Of a DNA stretch of 64,000 nucleotides, positions 1-8,616 are shown one piece after another. Source of the DNA: Anaerolineae bacterium (GTDB lineage Bacteria > Chloroflexota > Anaerolineae > Aggregatilineales > Phototrophicaceae); contig JADLAY010000010.1 in the NCBI GenBank assembly GCA_020849765.1, positions 1 through 64,000 on the forward strand, written 5' to 3'. Positions within the stretch are counted from its first letter, which is position 1; each line of letters opens with the position of its first letter. The notes under the pieces are model-generated. The model saw nothing but the letters and a program-made list of their open reading frames with translations, did not search any database and had not been told where the DNA came from. Position numbers and translations under genes: made by a program.

Positions 1-441
1 GGATTGGTCGCGGGTGGCTTGAGCGAAGCCAACATCGTCTTCTCGCAGAATGCGGACTGGCTGCGTGAGCGGGCGGTTCCAGCGGCGGCGGCAGCCTTCC
101 AGGCGCAGCCGGATCTGGACGTGCTCTATGGCCACAACGACCCGATGGCTGAGGGCGCCTACATCGCGGCGACGGATGCCGGTATCGACACGAGCAGCGT
201 GCTCTTCATCGGTATCGACGCACTGCCGACGCCCGATGGTGGCATCATGTCGGTGCTCGAAGGGCGTCTGGGCGTGACGTTCGTCTATCCGACCGGCGGT
301 CGCCAGGCCATCGAATGGGCACATATGATTCTGGCTGACCATGTCGTGCCGCCCGGCTGGGTGGTGCTGCCGTTCGACACGGTTTCGCCGGATAATGCGC
401 AGGCCGTGTGCAATACGTTCAACTGCCCGGCAGCGGAATAG
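1..441 (+). CDS. Sugar ABC transporter substrate-binding protein, C-terminal part (5' end outside window)
   Basis: The frame is open from the first base of the window, so only the last 146 residues are present. They match the second lobe of a type I periplasmic sugar-binding protein: a short Asn-Asp stretch after a hydrophobic strand (GHNDPMAEGAY), a strand ending in GIDALP, and a C-terminal segment of the kind that closes the hinge. Such proteins capture a sugar outside the membrane for an RbsABC-type importer. The ligand cannot be read from this fragment. A bidirectional hairpin follows the stop codon. The neighbouring permease genes on the other strand belong to a different (BMP) transporter class, so this gene's partner permease and ATPase should lie upstream of the window. 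Confidence 0.8.
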   Translation, partial: GLVAGGLSEANIVFSQNADWLRERAVPAAAAAFQAQPDLDVLYGHNDPMAEGAYIAATDAGIDTSSVLFIGIDALPTPDGGIMSVLEGRLGVTFVYPTGGRQAIEWAHMILADHVVPPGWVVLPFDTVSPDNAQAVCNTFNCPAAE

Positions 442-458
442 CTCACAGGCATCAGGCG

Positions 459-484
459 AGGGGAAGAACGGTGAGTCTTCCCCT
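459..484. terminator. Bidirectional terminator hairpin
   Basis: Perfect 9-bp inverted repeat, AGGGGAAGA (459-467) and TCTTCCCCT (476-484), with an 8-nt loop and a pyrimidine-rich tail on the + strand. It lies between two convergent genes and probably ends transcription from both sides. Confidence 0.7.
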
Positions 485-528
485 CACTTCTCTCTTTGCG
501 ACCCCGTGGAAATCGACAAGCGAGACGA

Positions 529-1440
529 TCAGCCTTCGCGGCGGTACGGTTTCAGCAGCGCCGCCGGGTAGGACGCATTGCGCCCGGTGATGGCGATAGC
601 GACGATCGTCAGCACGTAGGGCAGCATGAGCAGGATCTCGTAGGGGAGCTGGACGCCTTCCGCCTGGAGACGAAGCTGCAGCGCCTGCAAGCCGCCGAAG
701 AGCAGCGCACCGGCTAACACGCGCCACGGCTTCCAATTGCCGAAGATGACGATGGCGATCGCGACCCAGCCGCGCCCGTTGATGATGCCGTGGGTGAAGG
801 CGCCTAGCTGCGCCAGCGACAGGAAAGCGCCGCCGATGCCCATCAGCGCGCCGCCGATGATCAGCGCGACGTAACGTGTGCGGAAGACACTGATCCCGGC
901 GGTGTCCGCCGCTTCGGGGTTCTCGCCGACCGAACGCAGCCTGAGCCCGAACGACGTGCGGTAGAGCAGCCACGCCAGCAGCGGCACGAACAGAAACGCC
1001 GCGTAGGTGAAAACGTACTGGCTGAAGACCGGCTCCAAGATGGTGCCGCTGAATAAACGTAACTGCGGGAATGACTCTTCCAGTGCCGGGGGAATCGATT
1101 CGCCGCCGTAGATGATGCGGAACAGGAACAGCGCCAGCCCACTCGCCAGCAGCGTGATGCCGAGGCCGCAGACGTGCTGGTTGAGGCCGAGCGTGATCGA
1201 AAGGAAGCCCATCAGCAGGCTGAGCAGTATGCCGATCGCGATGGCGGTCGCCAGTCCCAGATAGATCGACCCGCTCAACTGCGCGGCGACGAAGCCGCCA
1301 AAGGCGGACAGCAGCATCGTCCCTTCGATGCCGAGGTTGAGAATGCCCGCGCGCTCGACGACCATCTCGCCAAGAGCGCCATACAGAATGGGCGTGGAGA
1401 TGCGCAGAGTCGCGCCAAGCAGGGTGAAGATGAATTCCAC
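529..1440 (-). CDS. ABC transporter permease, BMP/nucleoside type (second permease)
   Basis: A 303-residue integral membrane protein of the BPD_transp_2 (branched-chain amino acid/simple sugar) permease family, closest in style to the NupQ/YufQ subunit that works with BMP-type binding proteins. Many hydrophobic helices are visible, with the family loop around SVGENPEAADTAGISV at about residues 195-210. The start is GTG at 1440, one base past the stop codon of the preceding permease, so the two are translationally coupled. It should pair with the 1442-2497 permease and the 2505-4001 ATPase to import a nucleoside- or purine-like solute. The substrate is inferred from the BMP partner and a nearby base deaminase. 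Confidence 0.85.
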   Translation of the reverse strand: MEFIFTLLGATLRISTPILYGALGEMVVERAGILNLGIEGTMLLSAFGGFVAAQLSGSIYLGLATAIAIGILLSLLMGFLSITLGLNQHVCGLGITLLASGLALFLFRIIYGGESIPPALEESFPQLRLFSGTILEPVFSQYVFTYAAFLFVPLLAWLLYRTSFGLRLRSVGENPEAADTAGISVFRTRYVALIIGGALMGIGGAFLSLAQLGAFTHGIINGRGWVAIAIVIFGNWKPWRVLAGALLFGGLQALQLRLQAEGVQLPYEILLMLPYVLTIVAIAITGRNASYPAALLKPYRREG

Positions 1441-1441
1441 G

Positions 1442-2497
1442 TCACGCCCTCCGGATGCGGTAGCGATTGAGCAGCAGGACGGCCAGCATGACCAGCAGCA
1501 GCACGGCCTGGATCACGTCGCCCAGGTAGACCGGCACGTCAAGTTCGCGGCTCGCCGTCAGCGATCCGCGGCTGACGAGCGCCAGGAACAACGCTGCCAA
1601 CAAGACGCCCGGCGCGGTCAAGGCGCCCAGCGTCGCGACGATAATGCCCGTGTAGCCAAAGCCCGGCGAGAGCGAGCCGATCAGGTAGTAGTGAATGCCG
1701 CCGACTTCGCTGACGCCCGCCAGCCCGGCGATGCCGCCGCTGATCAACGCCGTGGTGAGCATCGTGCGCCCGACGCGGATGCCGAGGAATTGCGCCCCGT
1801 CGCGGTTCTTGCCGACGGCGCGCAGCTCCAGTCCAAAACGGGTGCGCGTCAAAATCCACCATAGAGCGATGACGACGACCGCGGCGATCAGGAAGCCGAG
1901 GTGCACGCGCGTGCGCTCGATGATCCGAGGGAACTGCGCCGACAGGGCGATGGTCGGCGACTGCGGCCAGCCGCTGACCGGGTCTCGCCACGGCCCGTTG
2001 AGCAGCGCGCTGATGATGTAGCCCATGACGGAGTTCATCAGCAGGGTAGTCACGACCTCGTCCACTTGTAAGCGCACCTTGAGCAGCGCAGGGATGAGCG
2101 CCCACAGCGCCCCGGCGATGAAACCGCCGACGATCATGAGCGGGATGGCGACCCACGCCGAGAGATCGCCGACGTACTGGCCGATCAAGGCGGCAGCAGC
2201 CGCGCCCGCCAGCAGTTGGCCTTCCGCGCCGATGTTGTAGTAGCCCCCGGCGAAGGCCAGCGCGACCGCCGAGCCGGTCAGCAGGATCGGCGTCGCCATC
2301 ACGAGGATGTCGGCACGCGCACTGTTCTTGGTCAGCGGGTCGATCAGCAGTTCATAGGCGACCGCGAGCGGATTGGCCCCGGCCAGGATCACCAGCACGC
2401 TCACGAGCAGGAACGTGATCGCGATGGCGATAAAAGGAATCGCCGCCCGCAGCCACAGAGGCGAGGGCAGGCGCTCAAGTCTCAGTCCCAACGACAT
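1442..2497 (-). CDS. ABC transporter permease, BMP/nucleoside type (first permease)
   Basis: A 351-residue membrane permease of the same superfamily, like NupP/YufP. It has an N-terminal helix (about residues 17-40), a long hydrophobic core, and the cytoplasmic coupling loop GLELRAVGKNRDGAQFLGIR that contacts the ATPase. It starts with ATG 7 bp after the ATPase stop and runs directly into the next permease gene. Two unequal permeases, a double-domain ATPase and a BMP binding protein are the standard set for bacterial nucleoside importers. No clear Shine-Dalgarno is seen, which fits coupling to the upstream gene. Confidence 0.85.
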   Translation of the reverse strand: MSLGLRLERLPSPLWLRAAIPFIAIAITFLLVSVLVILAGANPLAVAYELLIDPLTKNSARADILVMATPILLTGSAVALAFAGGYYNIGAEGQLLAGAAAAALIGQYVGDLSAWVAIPLMIVGGFIAGALWALIPALLKVRLQVDEVVTTLLMNSVMGYIISALLNGPWRDPVSGWPQSPTIALSAQFPRIIERTRVHLGFLIAAVVVIALWWILTRTRFGLELRAVGKNRDGAQFLGIRVGRTMLTTALISGGIAGLAGVSEVGGIHYYLIGSLSPGFGYTGIIVATLGALTAPGVLLAALFLALVSRGSLTASRELDVPVYLGDVIQAVLLLVMLAVLLLNRYRIRRA

Positions 2498-2504
2498 AAC
2501 CGCA

Positions 2505-4001
2505 TCATCCAGTTTTTTCTGCGCCGGTCATCAACATGCTGAGCCGGTCTAGATCGACCGCGTCCGAGGCAAACTCGCCGACCAGTTGGCCGTTGTAGAT
2601 GACGAGAATTCGGTCACTCAGCAAGAGGATTTCGTCCAGATCTTCGGATACGAGCAGGATAGCCGCGCCGCGCGCCTTCTGCTCTGTCAGTTTTTGGTGT
2701 ACGTACTCGGTGGCGCCGATGTCGACGCCGCGTGTCGGCTGCGCCGCGATCACGACCGCAGGATCTTGCGACAGCGTGCGCGCCAGAATGACTTTCTGGA
2801 TGTTGCCGCCGGACAGCGTGCGCACCGGGTCGCCCGGTGATGCCTTGATCTGAAAGTCTTCGATCAGGCGCTGGGCATGTTCGGCGATGGCTGCGGGCTG
2901 CAAATGCCCGACCCTGGTGAACTGGTCGAGCTGCTCCATCATCAGGTTATCGGCCACGCTCAGGTCGCCGATGACGCCGCGCAGACGGTCTTCCGGGATG
3001 CGCCCGATTTTGTGCTGGGTGCATGCGCGCGGGTCACCCAGGATGACCGGCTTGCCGTCGACGCTGACGCCGCCGCTTTGGGGCTGCAGCATCCCGGTCA
3101 GGATCGAGACGAGTTCGCTCTGGCCGTTGCCCGCCACGCCCGCGATGCCGACGACTTCGCCCGCGTGCACCTGAAACGTGACCGAGCGCAGTGCCTGGAC
3201 GCCGCGCTTATCGGCCACCGACAGGCCGTTCACGTCAAGCACGACGCGCTGCGTACTTCCGGTCGCCGCTTCGCGTTGGACGGGCACCGTCTGCCGCCCG
3301 ACCATCAGGCGCGCCAGTTCGGCGCTGGTCGTGCTGCTCGTATCCTGGCTACCAACGACTTTGCCCAGGCGCAGCACGGTTACGCGCTGCGTGTTTTCGA
3401 TGGCTTCGTCGAGCTTGTGCGTGATGATGATGACCGCCAGATCTTGTTCGCGCAGCTTGCGCAGGATCTCGAACAGCGCCTGCGTATCGCGCGGGGTCAG
3501 CACGGCGGTCGGCTCGTCCAGAATGAGGACGCGGCAGTCGCGGTAGAGCGCCTTCAGGATTTCGACGCGCTGCTGCTGCCCAACGGACAGCTTGCCGACG
3601 ATGGCCGCCGGGTCGATGCTGAAGCCGTTGGCCGCGGCCAGTTGGGCGACGCGCGCATTCATTTCCGCCGGGTCGAGGCGGAAGCGTCCCTCGTAACCGA
3701 GGAGCACATTTTCGGCCACGGTAAAAGTCGGCACCAATGAGAAATGCTGAGAGACGAAGCCGATGCCGCGCGCAATTGCATCGGCAGGCGAGCGCAACGG
3801 CTCGTCGCTGCCGTCGATCACGATCGATCCTTCATCCGGCTGGTAGAGGCCGTACAGGATCTTCATCAGCGTGCTTTTGCCAGCCCCGTTTTCGCCCAGC
3901 AGCGCGTGGATCTCGCCCGGACGGACGACGAAGTCGACGTTATCGTTCGCCGCCAGCGCGCCAAAACGCTTGGTGATCCCGCGCATCTCCACGAGGTTCA
4001 T
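2505..4001 (-). CDS. ABC transporter ATP-binding protein with two nucleotide-binding domains (BMP/nucleoside type)
   Basis: A 498-residue tandem ATPase of the RbsA/NupO kind. The first domain has Walker A GENGAGKSTL (about 37-46), signature LSVGQQQR and Walker B LILDEPTA. The second domain has the usual degenerate Walker A, GVAGNGQSEL, with signature LSGGNIQKV. It energises the two permeases encoded directly downstream. The gap to the binding-protein gene holds a hairpin that may lower expression of this part of the operon relative to the binding protein. Confidence 0.9.
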   Translation of the reverse strand: MNLVEMRGITKRFGALAANDNVDFVVRPGEIHALLGENGAGKSTLMKILYGLYQPDEGSIVIDGSDEPLRSPADAIARGIGFVSQHFSLVPTFTVAENVLLGYEGRFRLDPAEMNARVAQLAAANGFSIDPAAIVGKLSVGQQQRVEILKALYRDCRVLILDEPTAVLTPRDTQALFEILRKLREQDLAVIIITHKLDEAIENTQRVTVLRLGKVVGSQDTSSTTSAELARLMVGRQTVPVQREAATGSTQRVVLDVNGLSVADKRGVQALRSVTFQVHAGEVVGIAGVAGNGQSELVSILTGMLQPQSGGVSVDGKPVILGDPRACTQHKIGRIPEDRLRGVIGDLSVADNLMMEQLDQFTRVGHLQPAAIAEHAQRLIEDFQIKASPGDPVRTLSGGNIQKVILARTLSQDPAVVIAAQPTRGVDIGATEYVHQKLTEQKARGAAILLVSEDLDEILLLSDRILVIYNGQLVGEFASDAVDLDRLSMLMTGAEKTG

Positions 4002-4040
4002 CAGAGTTAGTATCCGTTCGTATAGTCAAGCAGATAAAAC

Positions 4041-4067
4041 AATGGGTGACGTTGTGCGCCACCCATT
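4041..4067 (-). terminator. Intercistronic hairpin after the BMP gene
   Basis: Inverted repeat AATGGGTG (4041-4048) and CACCCATT (4060-4067), 11-nt loop. Read on the minus strand it is followed by GTTTTATC. It sits between the binding-protein gene and its ATPase gene. Partial termination or mRNA stabilisation here would give more binding protein than membrane components, a common arrangement in ABC operons. Confidence 0.6.
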
Positions 4068-4089
4068 CTCAAGGAGCTTCCGGTCGAGA

Positions 4090-5106
4090 TTAACCGCCGA
4101 TGGTCGCCTCGCCGGGCACGACCGCTTCGGCTGGAATTTCCTCGTTGATGTCAACGCGGAACAGGCCGTCGACGATTTCTTGTTGGCGTGCGCTCACCAT
4201 CGCCACCAGATCAGGATCGAGTGTGTCTTCGAAACTATGGTAGGGGGCCAACGAAGCGCCGCCCTGACCCATCATCGAGAAGTCCTTCAGGTCAAGGCCA
4301 GTGTAGGCGCCGGACGCGACCTGATTGATGACGAAATCGACGGTCGGCTCCATGTCCCAGACCGGGCCGGTCACAACCGTTTCCGGCGCGAGTTCGTTCT
4401 GGTCGCTCATGTTGCCGAAAGCGAGCAGGCCGTTTTCCTGCGCCGCCTCGATCACGCCGAAGCGCTCGGCAAACAGGACGTCCGCACCGGCATCGATCTG
4501 CGCCAGGGCCGCTTCCTTGGCCGCTGCCGGGTCGAACCAGCTGTTGAGGAAGGTGACCAGCACCTGCGCATCCGGGTTGGCTTCGGTCGCGCCCTGGACG
4601 AAGGCGTTGATGATGCGATTGACTTCCGGCACCGGGTAGCCGCCGACGACGCCGATGACGTTGCTCTCGGTCAGCGAGCCGGCCAGCATGCCGCTGAGGT
4701 AGGCCGGTTCGTGAATCCAGTTATCGAACACCGAAAGGTTGGGCTGCGAGGGGCCGAGACCGGAACCGAACACGAAAGCAATTTCGGGGTAGTCGCGAGC
4801 GACGCGACGCACCGCTTCTTCATTGCCGAAGGCATCGCCGAAGATGATGGCCGGCTGCAGGTCATCCGCGACCTCGCGCAGCACGATCTCCATATCGCCG
4901 GAATAGCCGATTTCATCCTGGAACGAGTAGTCGATCAGACCGTCTTCCTGGGCTTTGGTCAGCGCTGCGTGAATGACGCCATCCCAGGGTTCTTCAATCG
5001 GTGTGGCAAACGCGCCGAACACCACCAGTGGTTCATCTTGCGCGGCGACACCGCCGAACGACGCAAGGAGTAACAACAGACACACGAGTAAAGCGAGCTT
5101 TTTCAT
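4090..5106 (-). CDS. BMP-family ABC substrate-binding protein
   Basis: A 338-residue exported protein of the BMP/PnrA-like family that binds nucleosides or related solutes. A signal peptide is clear at residues 1-22 (MKK, hydrophobic run, then VAAQ). I see no lipobox cysteine, so cleavage by signal peptidase I is more likely than lipidation. Family features include the early EEPWDGVIHAAL segment, FGSGLGPSQPNL, and GVVGGYPVPEVNR. It is first in a four-gene minus-strand operon with ATPase and two permeases, and is divergent from the cytosine-deaminase-like gene at 5231, which suggests a shared heterocycle-scavenging role (inference). Confidence 0.85.
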   Translation of the reverse strand: MKKLALLVCLLLLLASFGGVAAQDEPLVVFGAFATPIEEPWDGVIHAALTKAQEDGLIDYSFQDEIGYSGDMEIVLREVADDLQPAIIFGDAFGNEEAVRRVARDYPEIAFVFGSGLGPSQPNLSVFDNWIHEPAYLSGMLAGSLTESNVIGVVGGYPVPEVNRIINAFVQGATEANPDAQVLVTFLNSWFDPAAAKEAALAQIDAGADVLFAERFGVIEAAQENGLLAFGNMSDQNELAPETVVTGPVWDMEPTVDFVINQVASGAYTGLDLKDFSMMGQGGASLAPYHSFEDTLDPDLVAMVSARQQEIVDGLFRVDINEEIPAEAVVPGEATIGG

Positions 5107-5230
5107 CGACCCCCTCCGGTGTTATATTCCAGCGCACAATTTTGCACCTTGGCGAGCATAACCAAAACGGGTAAGGCGCACAACATTTCTAACTCGATTG
5201 ATTGTCAATCCTGCCAAAAGGGAAGAGAGA

Positions 5231-6472
5231 ATGTCCGACCTGATCTTGCGTCACTGTAGCGTGCGCGGTTTGCCGCAGCCTGTCGACATCGAAATCGCCG
5301 ACGGCGTGATCCGAGATGTCGCGCCGGTCATCCAGCGAGAGGCCGCGCAAGAGATCGACTGCACAGGCAAATTGGTGACGCCGCCCTTTGTCGAATCGCA
5401 TATTCACCTGGATTCCGTGCTGGCAGCAGGGCAGCCGCACTTCAACGAGAGCGGGACACTGTTCGAGGGCATTCAGATCTGGGGCGAGCGCAAAGGCTCG
5501 CTCACGCGCGAGGACGTGCAGCAGCGGGCGCTCGCTGCGCTCAAGCTGATGGCTTCGCACGGCTGCCTGTACGTGCGGACGCACGTCGACGTGACCGAGC
5601 CGCGCCTGATCGCGCTCGACGCCCTGGTTGAACTGCGCGAGCAGGTGCGTGACTGGATGACGGTGCAGATCGTCGCCTTTCCGCAGGATGGCATCTACTC
5701 GCGGGCGGAGAACGAAGCGCTGCTCGACGAAGCGCTGAAGCGCGGCGCAGACGCGGTCGGCGGCATCCCGCACTATGAGCTAACGCGCGAAGATGGCGTC
5801 CGTTCGGTGCAGCACATCTTCGACCTGGCGGAGCAGTACGATCGCCTGATCGACATCCACTGCGACGAGGTCGACGACGACCAGTCTCGCTTTGTCGAGG
5901 TGATCATCGCCGAAGCGATCAAGCGCGGCGGTGGGGCGCGCGTCGCCGCCAGCCACACGACCGCTTTCGGCTCGTACAACGACTCGTATGCCTACAAGCT
6001 GATGGGCTACATCCGGCGTACGGACGTGAACTTCATCGCCAATCCGCTGATCAACATCACGCTCCAGGGGCGCACGGATAGCTACCCGAAGCGCCGCGGC
6101 CTGACGCGCATCAAGGAGCTGTGGCAGAACGGCGTCAACGTCAGCCTGGGGCAGGACTGCATCCACGACCCGTGGTACATCTTCGGCACGGGCAGCATGA
6201 TCGGCGTCGCCTACATGACGGTGCACGTCTCACAGATGACCGGCCTGCAAGAGATCGACGCCTGCTTTGACATGGTCACGGAAAATGGTGCGAAATCGCT
6301 CCATCTCCAGGATTACGGGATCAAGGTCGGCAATCCTGCCAACATTGTCGTGCTGGATGCGCCGGATGCCTTCTCAGCCCTGCGCTATCAGGTCATTCCG
6401 CTCTACACGATCTCGCGCGGCAAGATCATCGCCAGCAATACCCCGGCGCAGATGAACGTCAGCATTTCCTGA
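5231..6472 (+). CDS. Cytosine deaminase-like metal-dependent amidohydrolase
   Basis: A 413-residue amidohydrolase closely resembling E. coli CodA along its whole length. It has the metal motif HIHLD, then HVDV, HCDE, the zinc/iron-ligand SHTTA, and NPLxNI. The reaction expected of the family is hydrolytic deamination of a pyrimidine, purine-like or creatinine-like ring. ATG at 5231 is preferred over an in-frame TTG at 5198 because GGGAAGAG precedes it at good spacing and CodA-like proteins start here. At the CodA active-site pair Asp313-Asp314 this protein reads Gln-Asp-Cys: the metal Asp is kept and Asp314 is Cys, so the substrate may differ from cytosine. It is divergent from the BMP-type importer operon. 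Confidence 0.85.
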   Translation: MSDLILRHCSVRGLPQPVDIEIADGVIRDVAPVIQREAAQEIDCTGKLVTPPFVESHIHLDSVLAAGQPHFNESGTLFEGIQIWGERKGSLTREDVQQRALAALKLMASHGCLYVRTHVDVTEPRLIALDALVELREQVRDWMTVQIVAFPQDGIYSRAENEALLDEALKRGADAVGGIPHYELTREDGVRSVQHIFDLAEQYDRLIDIHCDEVDDDQSRFVEVIIAEAIKRGGGARVAASHTTAFGSYNDSYAYKLMGYIRRTDVNFIANPLINITLQGRTDSYPKRRGLTRIKELWQNGVNVSLGQDCIHDPWYIFGTGSMIGVAYMTVHVSQMTGLQEIDACFDMVTENGAKSLHLQDYGIKVGNPANIVVLDAPDAFSALRYQVIPLYTISRGKIIASNTPAQMNVSIS

Positions 6473-6506
6473 TTGATGTGGCTGTCCGAACTGTGTGCAT
6501 GAAATG

Positions 6507-6534
6507 AAACAGGGCCCGTATCAAGGCCCTGTTT
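6507..6534. terminator. Bidirectional intrinsic terminator
   Basis: Perfect 10-bp stem AAACAGGGCC (6507-6516) with GGCCCTGTTT (6525-6534), 8-nt loop. A T-run follows on the + strand and an A-run precedes it, giving T's on the minus strand. It separates the convergent deaminase and cytochrome genes. Confidence 0.85.
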
Positions 6535-6559
6535 TGATGACACTGCTTCGCGACTATGC

Positions 6560-8227
6560 CTACTCAGGCAGGCCGTTGGCTATCCACTGCCGGATCAGAT
6601 CCATCTGGTGCTCGGTCGGCTGCGCGAAGTGCCCGCTCGTGAGCACCTGGATCATCTTGCTCTCGTCGGGCGAACCCGCCACGACGACCGGCCCGCTCTC
6701 GCTGCCCGCGAGCAGACTCTCGTAGTCGGTCAGGCGCAGGCCCTTGGATGGCACCGGCCCATGGCAGCCGCCGCATTCCTGCGTGAACAGGGGTTGCAGC
6801 ACGGTGTAGGTCGGGTCGCCCTCGAAATCTTCCAGCAGCGGTTCCGCAGACACCTGGTAGATGCCGAGCACGGAGGCCAGGCCGGGCGCATCGAAGCCCG
6901 CATACGTCCATGCTGATCCATGACAGGCGCTGTTCGAGCAGAAGCTCTGATCGTCGACGCCGCCGGGGTTGGTGGTCGTATGGCAGTTCGAGCACGACTG
7001 ATCGAAGGCCGTGTGATGGCGGCTGATCCAGGTCGAGTCCAGGTGCGACGAAGGCTCGATGCCGGTGGTCAGCGCCAGCATCGGCTCGATCTCGCCGGGG
7101 CGGACGACCTTCGGGATCGAATGGCACAGGTTGCATTCCAGCCGGACGACCTGGCCGTCGGTGCTGAAGTGCTCGCCGTCATGGCAGCGGAAGCAGCCGG
7201 GCGAATCGCGGTGGCCGACGTTGTTGGGATGCGTGTTCCACGTCAGCAGTTGCTCTGGATAGTTGCTGTCCGTGTAGAGCGCCTTCAGCACGCTGATGGC
7301 ATCCTGGACTTTCTGCTGCCCCTCGGCATAGAAGTCCGGATAGTTGTCGCGGTAGTACTCATCCAGCGACTCGAACGTCTGCAAGGCTTGTTCGGTCGAC
7401 GTATACGATGCCGACAGCAGCTCGACCGAGCGCGTGCGGATGAACGGAATGTCAGTGGAGATGTCCTCCTGGCTGAGCGCCTCGTCGACCGCGCGGTTCG
7501 GGGGCTGCAGGAAGTGCGAAATTCGATTGTGGCAGGTGATGCAGTCCATCTCGTGGATTTCGTACTGATCGATGTTCTCGGTGTCGATCGGCGAATTGAT
7601 GGCGTTGTATTCCGTCACCTGCCCGTCCGGCGTTTCGACGCGCACCCACGGGATCTCTTGCTCTTCCGGATCGAGCGCGATGTAGCTGATCTCGTTCTCG
7701 ATGTGCCAGTGGATGCCACGGCCCAGGCCTTCGCGCTCGCTGCCGCCGCCCGTGTGCATCAGCAGATAGATGTCATACGGGTCGTTGGTGCGGTTGTTCT
7801 CGAACGTTTCGATCACGCGCAGGCTGTCGTCGGAGAACTTCTCCGGCGTATGGCACAGTTCGCACGTTTCGCGCGCCGGGCGCATTTCCGCCGAACGAAT
7901 CGGCAGTTCGTAATTTTCCAGCACCGTATCGACCAGCAGTCGCATGTGCCCGGCCTTGCGGAAGAACTGCACCAGCAGCAGATCGCGCCCGATGTGGCAG
8001 TCGACGCAGGGCACGCGCGAATGCGGCGAGATCAGATAGGTGCTGTATTCCGGCGGCATCGTGTGGCAGGTCAGGCCGCAGAAGGTGGGCGAATTGCTGT
8101 ATTCCCAGACCGGCGGGGCAGCCAGCAGAATGGCGAGAACACCGAGAGCCACCAGCGCGAAGGGCAGCAGGCGACGCAGGGAGAAACCTTGTCTGACGCG
8201 GGTAATAAAGTCGCGCAAGTCTACCAT
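6560..8227 (-). CDS. Nine-haem membrane cytochrome c: NapC/NirT-like N-terminus, planctomycete-type cytochrome C-terminus
   Basis: A 555-residue protein with one N-terminal membrane helix (about 20-40), then haem sites in the order CX3CH, CVDCH, CELCH, CITCH, CFRCH, CNLCH, CSNCH, CX4CH and CGGCH. The opening CGLTCHTMPPEY followed by HSRVPCVDCHIG resembles the quinol-oxidising NapC/NrfH domain. The last about 80 residues (ECGGCHG, then KGLRLTDYESLLAG and SKMIQVL) resemble the single-haem domain common in planctomycete-type cytochromes. Two sites have non-standard spacing; I confirmed the first against the bases. ATG at 8227 is chosen because AGGAG lies 8 bases before it; a GTG 21 bases upstream would put that AGGAG inside the coding region. 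Likely a quinol:acceptor electron conduit; the partner is unknown. Confidence 0.85.
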   Translation of the reverse strand: MVDLRDFITRVRQGFSLRRLLPFALVALGVLAILLAAPPVWEYSNSPTFCGLTCHTMPPEYSTYLISPHSRVPCVDCHIGRDLLLVQFFRKAGHMRLLVDTVLENYELPIRSAEMRPARETCELCHTPEKFSDDSLRVIETFENNRTNDPYDIYLLMHTGGGSEREGLGRGIHWHIENEISYIALDPEEQEIPWVRVETPDGQVTEYNAINSPIDTENIDQYEIHEMDCITCHNRISHFLQPPNRAVDEALSQEDISTDIPFIRTRSVELLSASYTSTEQALQTFESLDEYYRDNYPDFYAEGQQKVQDAISVLKALYTDSNYPEQLLTWNTHPNNVGHRDSPGCFRCHDGEHFSTDGQVVRLECNLCHSIPKVVRPGEIEPMLALTTGIEPSSHLDSTWISRHHTAFDQSCSNCHTTTNPGGVDDQSFCSNSACHGSAWTYAGFDAPGLASVLGIYQVSAEPLLEDFEGDPTYTVLQPLFTQECGGCHGPVPSKGLRLTDYESLLAGSESGPVVVAGSPDESKMIQVLTSGHFAQPTEHQMDLIRQWIANGLPE

Positions 8228-8358
8228 AAGCGAATCTCCTGCGAGCACAGTGCCGCAAACTCACTTTTGTTCAGTGCTGTGAAGGGACAAAACCAACCCG
8301 CGCTGCAAAACCCATCCATTATCTTCATGACCAACATGCCGCTTCGACTTTTTCTCAG

Positions 8359-8386
8359 ATTATAGAACGTGTAAAATCTGCCACAA
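8359..8386 (-). promoter_or_regulatory. Sigma-70-like promoter for the nine-haem NapC-like gene
   Basis: On the minus strand TTGTGG (8386-8381), 16 bases, then a perfect TATAAT (8364-8359). The predicted start near 8352 leaves a leader of about 125 bases before the ATG at 8227. Confidence 0.55.
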
Positions 8387-8508
8387 CTGATGAAATTTAC
8401 CGAACTCGAGTTATTGCAATGTTTTTTCCCTGTCGAATCGCGAGACGCAGGCAGTCCACAGCGTCCATTGATCCTAGGATGACCTTAACGCATTATCGCG
8501 TTGTCAAG

Positions 8509-8549
8509 ATCATTCCGCAGGATGATTCACAATCATTCTGGAGGATGAT
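8509..8549. promoter_or_regulatory. Two tandem 18-bp dyad operators
   Basis: ATCATTCCGCAGGATGAT (8509-8526) and ATCATTCTGGAGGATGAT (8532-8549) are near-identical, each an imperfect palindrome with ATCAT/ATGAT arms, and lie 23 bp centre to centre. A third AGGATGA occurs at 8476-8482. If the plus-strand start is near 8601 (from the TATAGT box), the dyads centre at about -60 and -84, typical for an activator. The cognate regulator is not apparent nearby. Confidence 0.55.
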
Positions 8550-8616
8550 TGCGTACCCTAGCCGGTACATTAGAGTCAATTATGAGGCTATAGTCCTCTG
8601 GACCAGAAATGGTTTC

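Noticed and set aside
3871..5073. 400-codon open frame opposite the BMP gene
   Set aside because: Overlaps two well-supported genes on the other strand and contains no recognisable domain.
6920..8365. 481-codon open frame opposite the nine-haem cytochrome gene
   Set aside because: Arg/Val/Asp-rich shadow of the real coding strand; the haem motifs are on the other strand.
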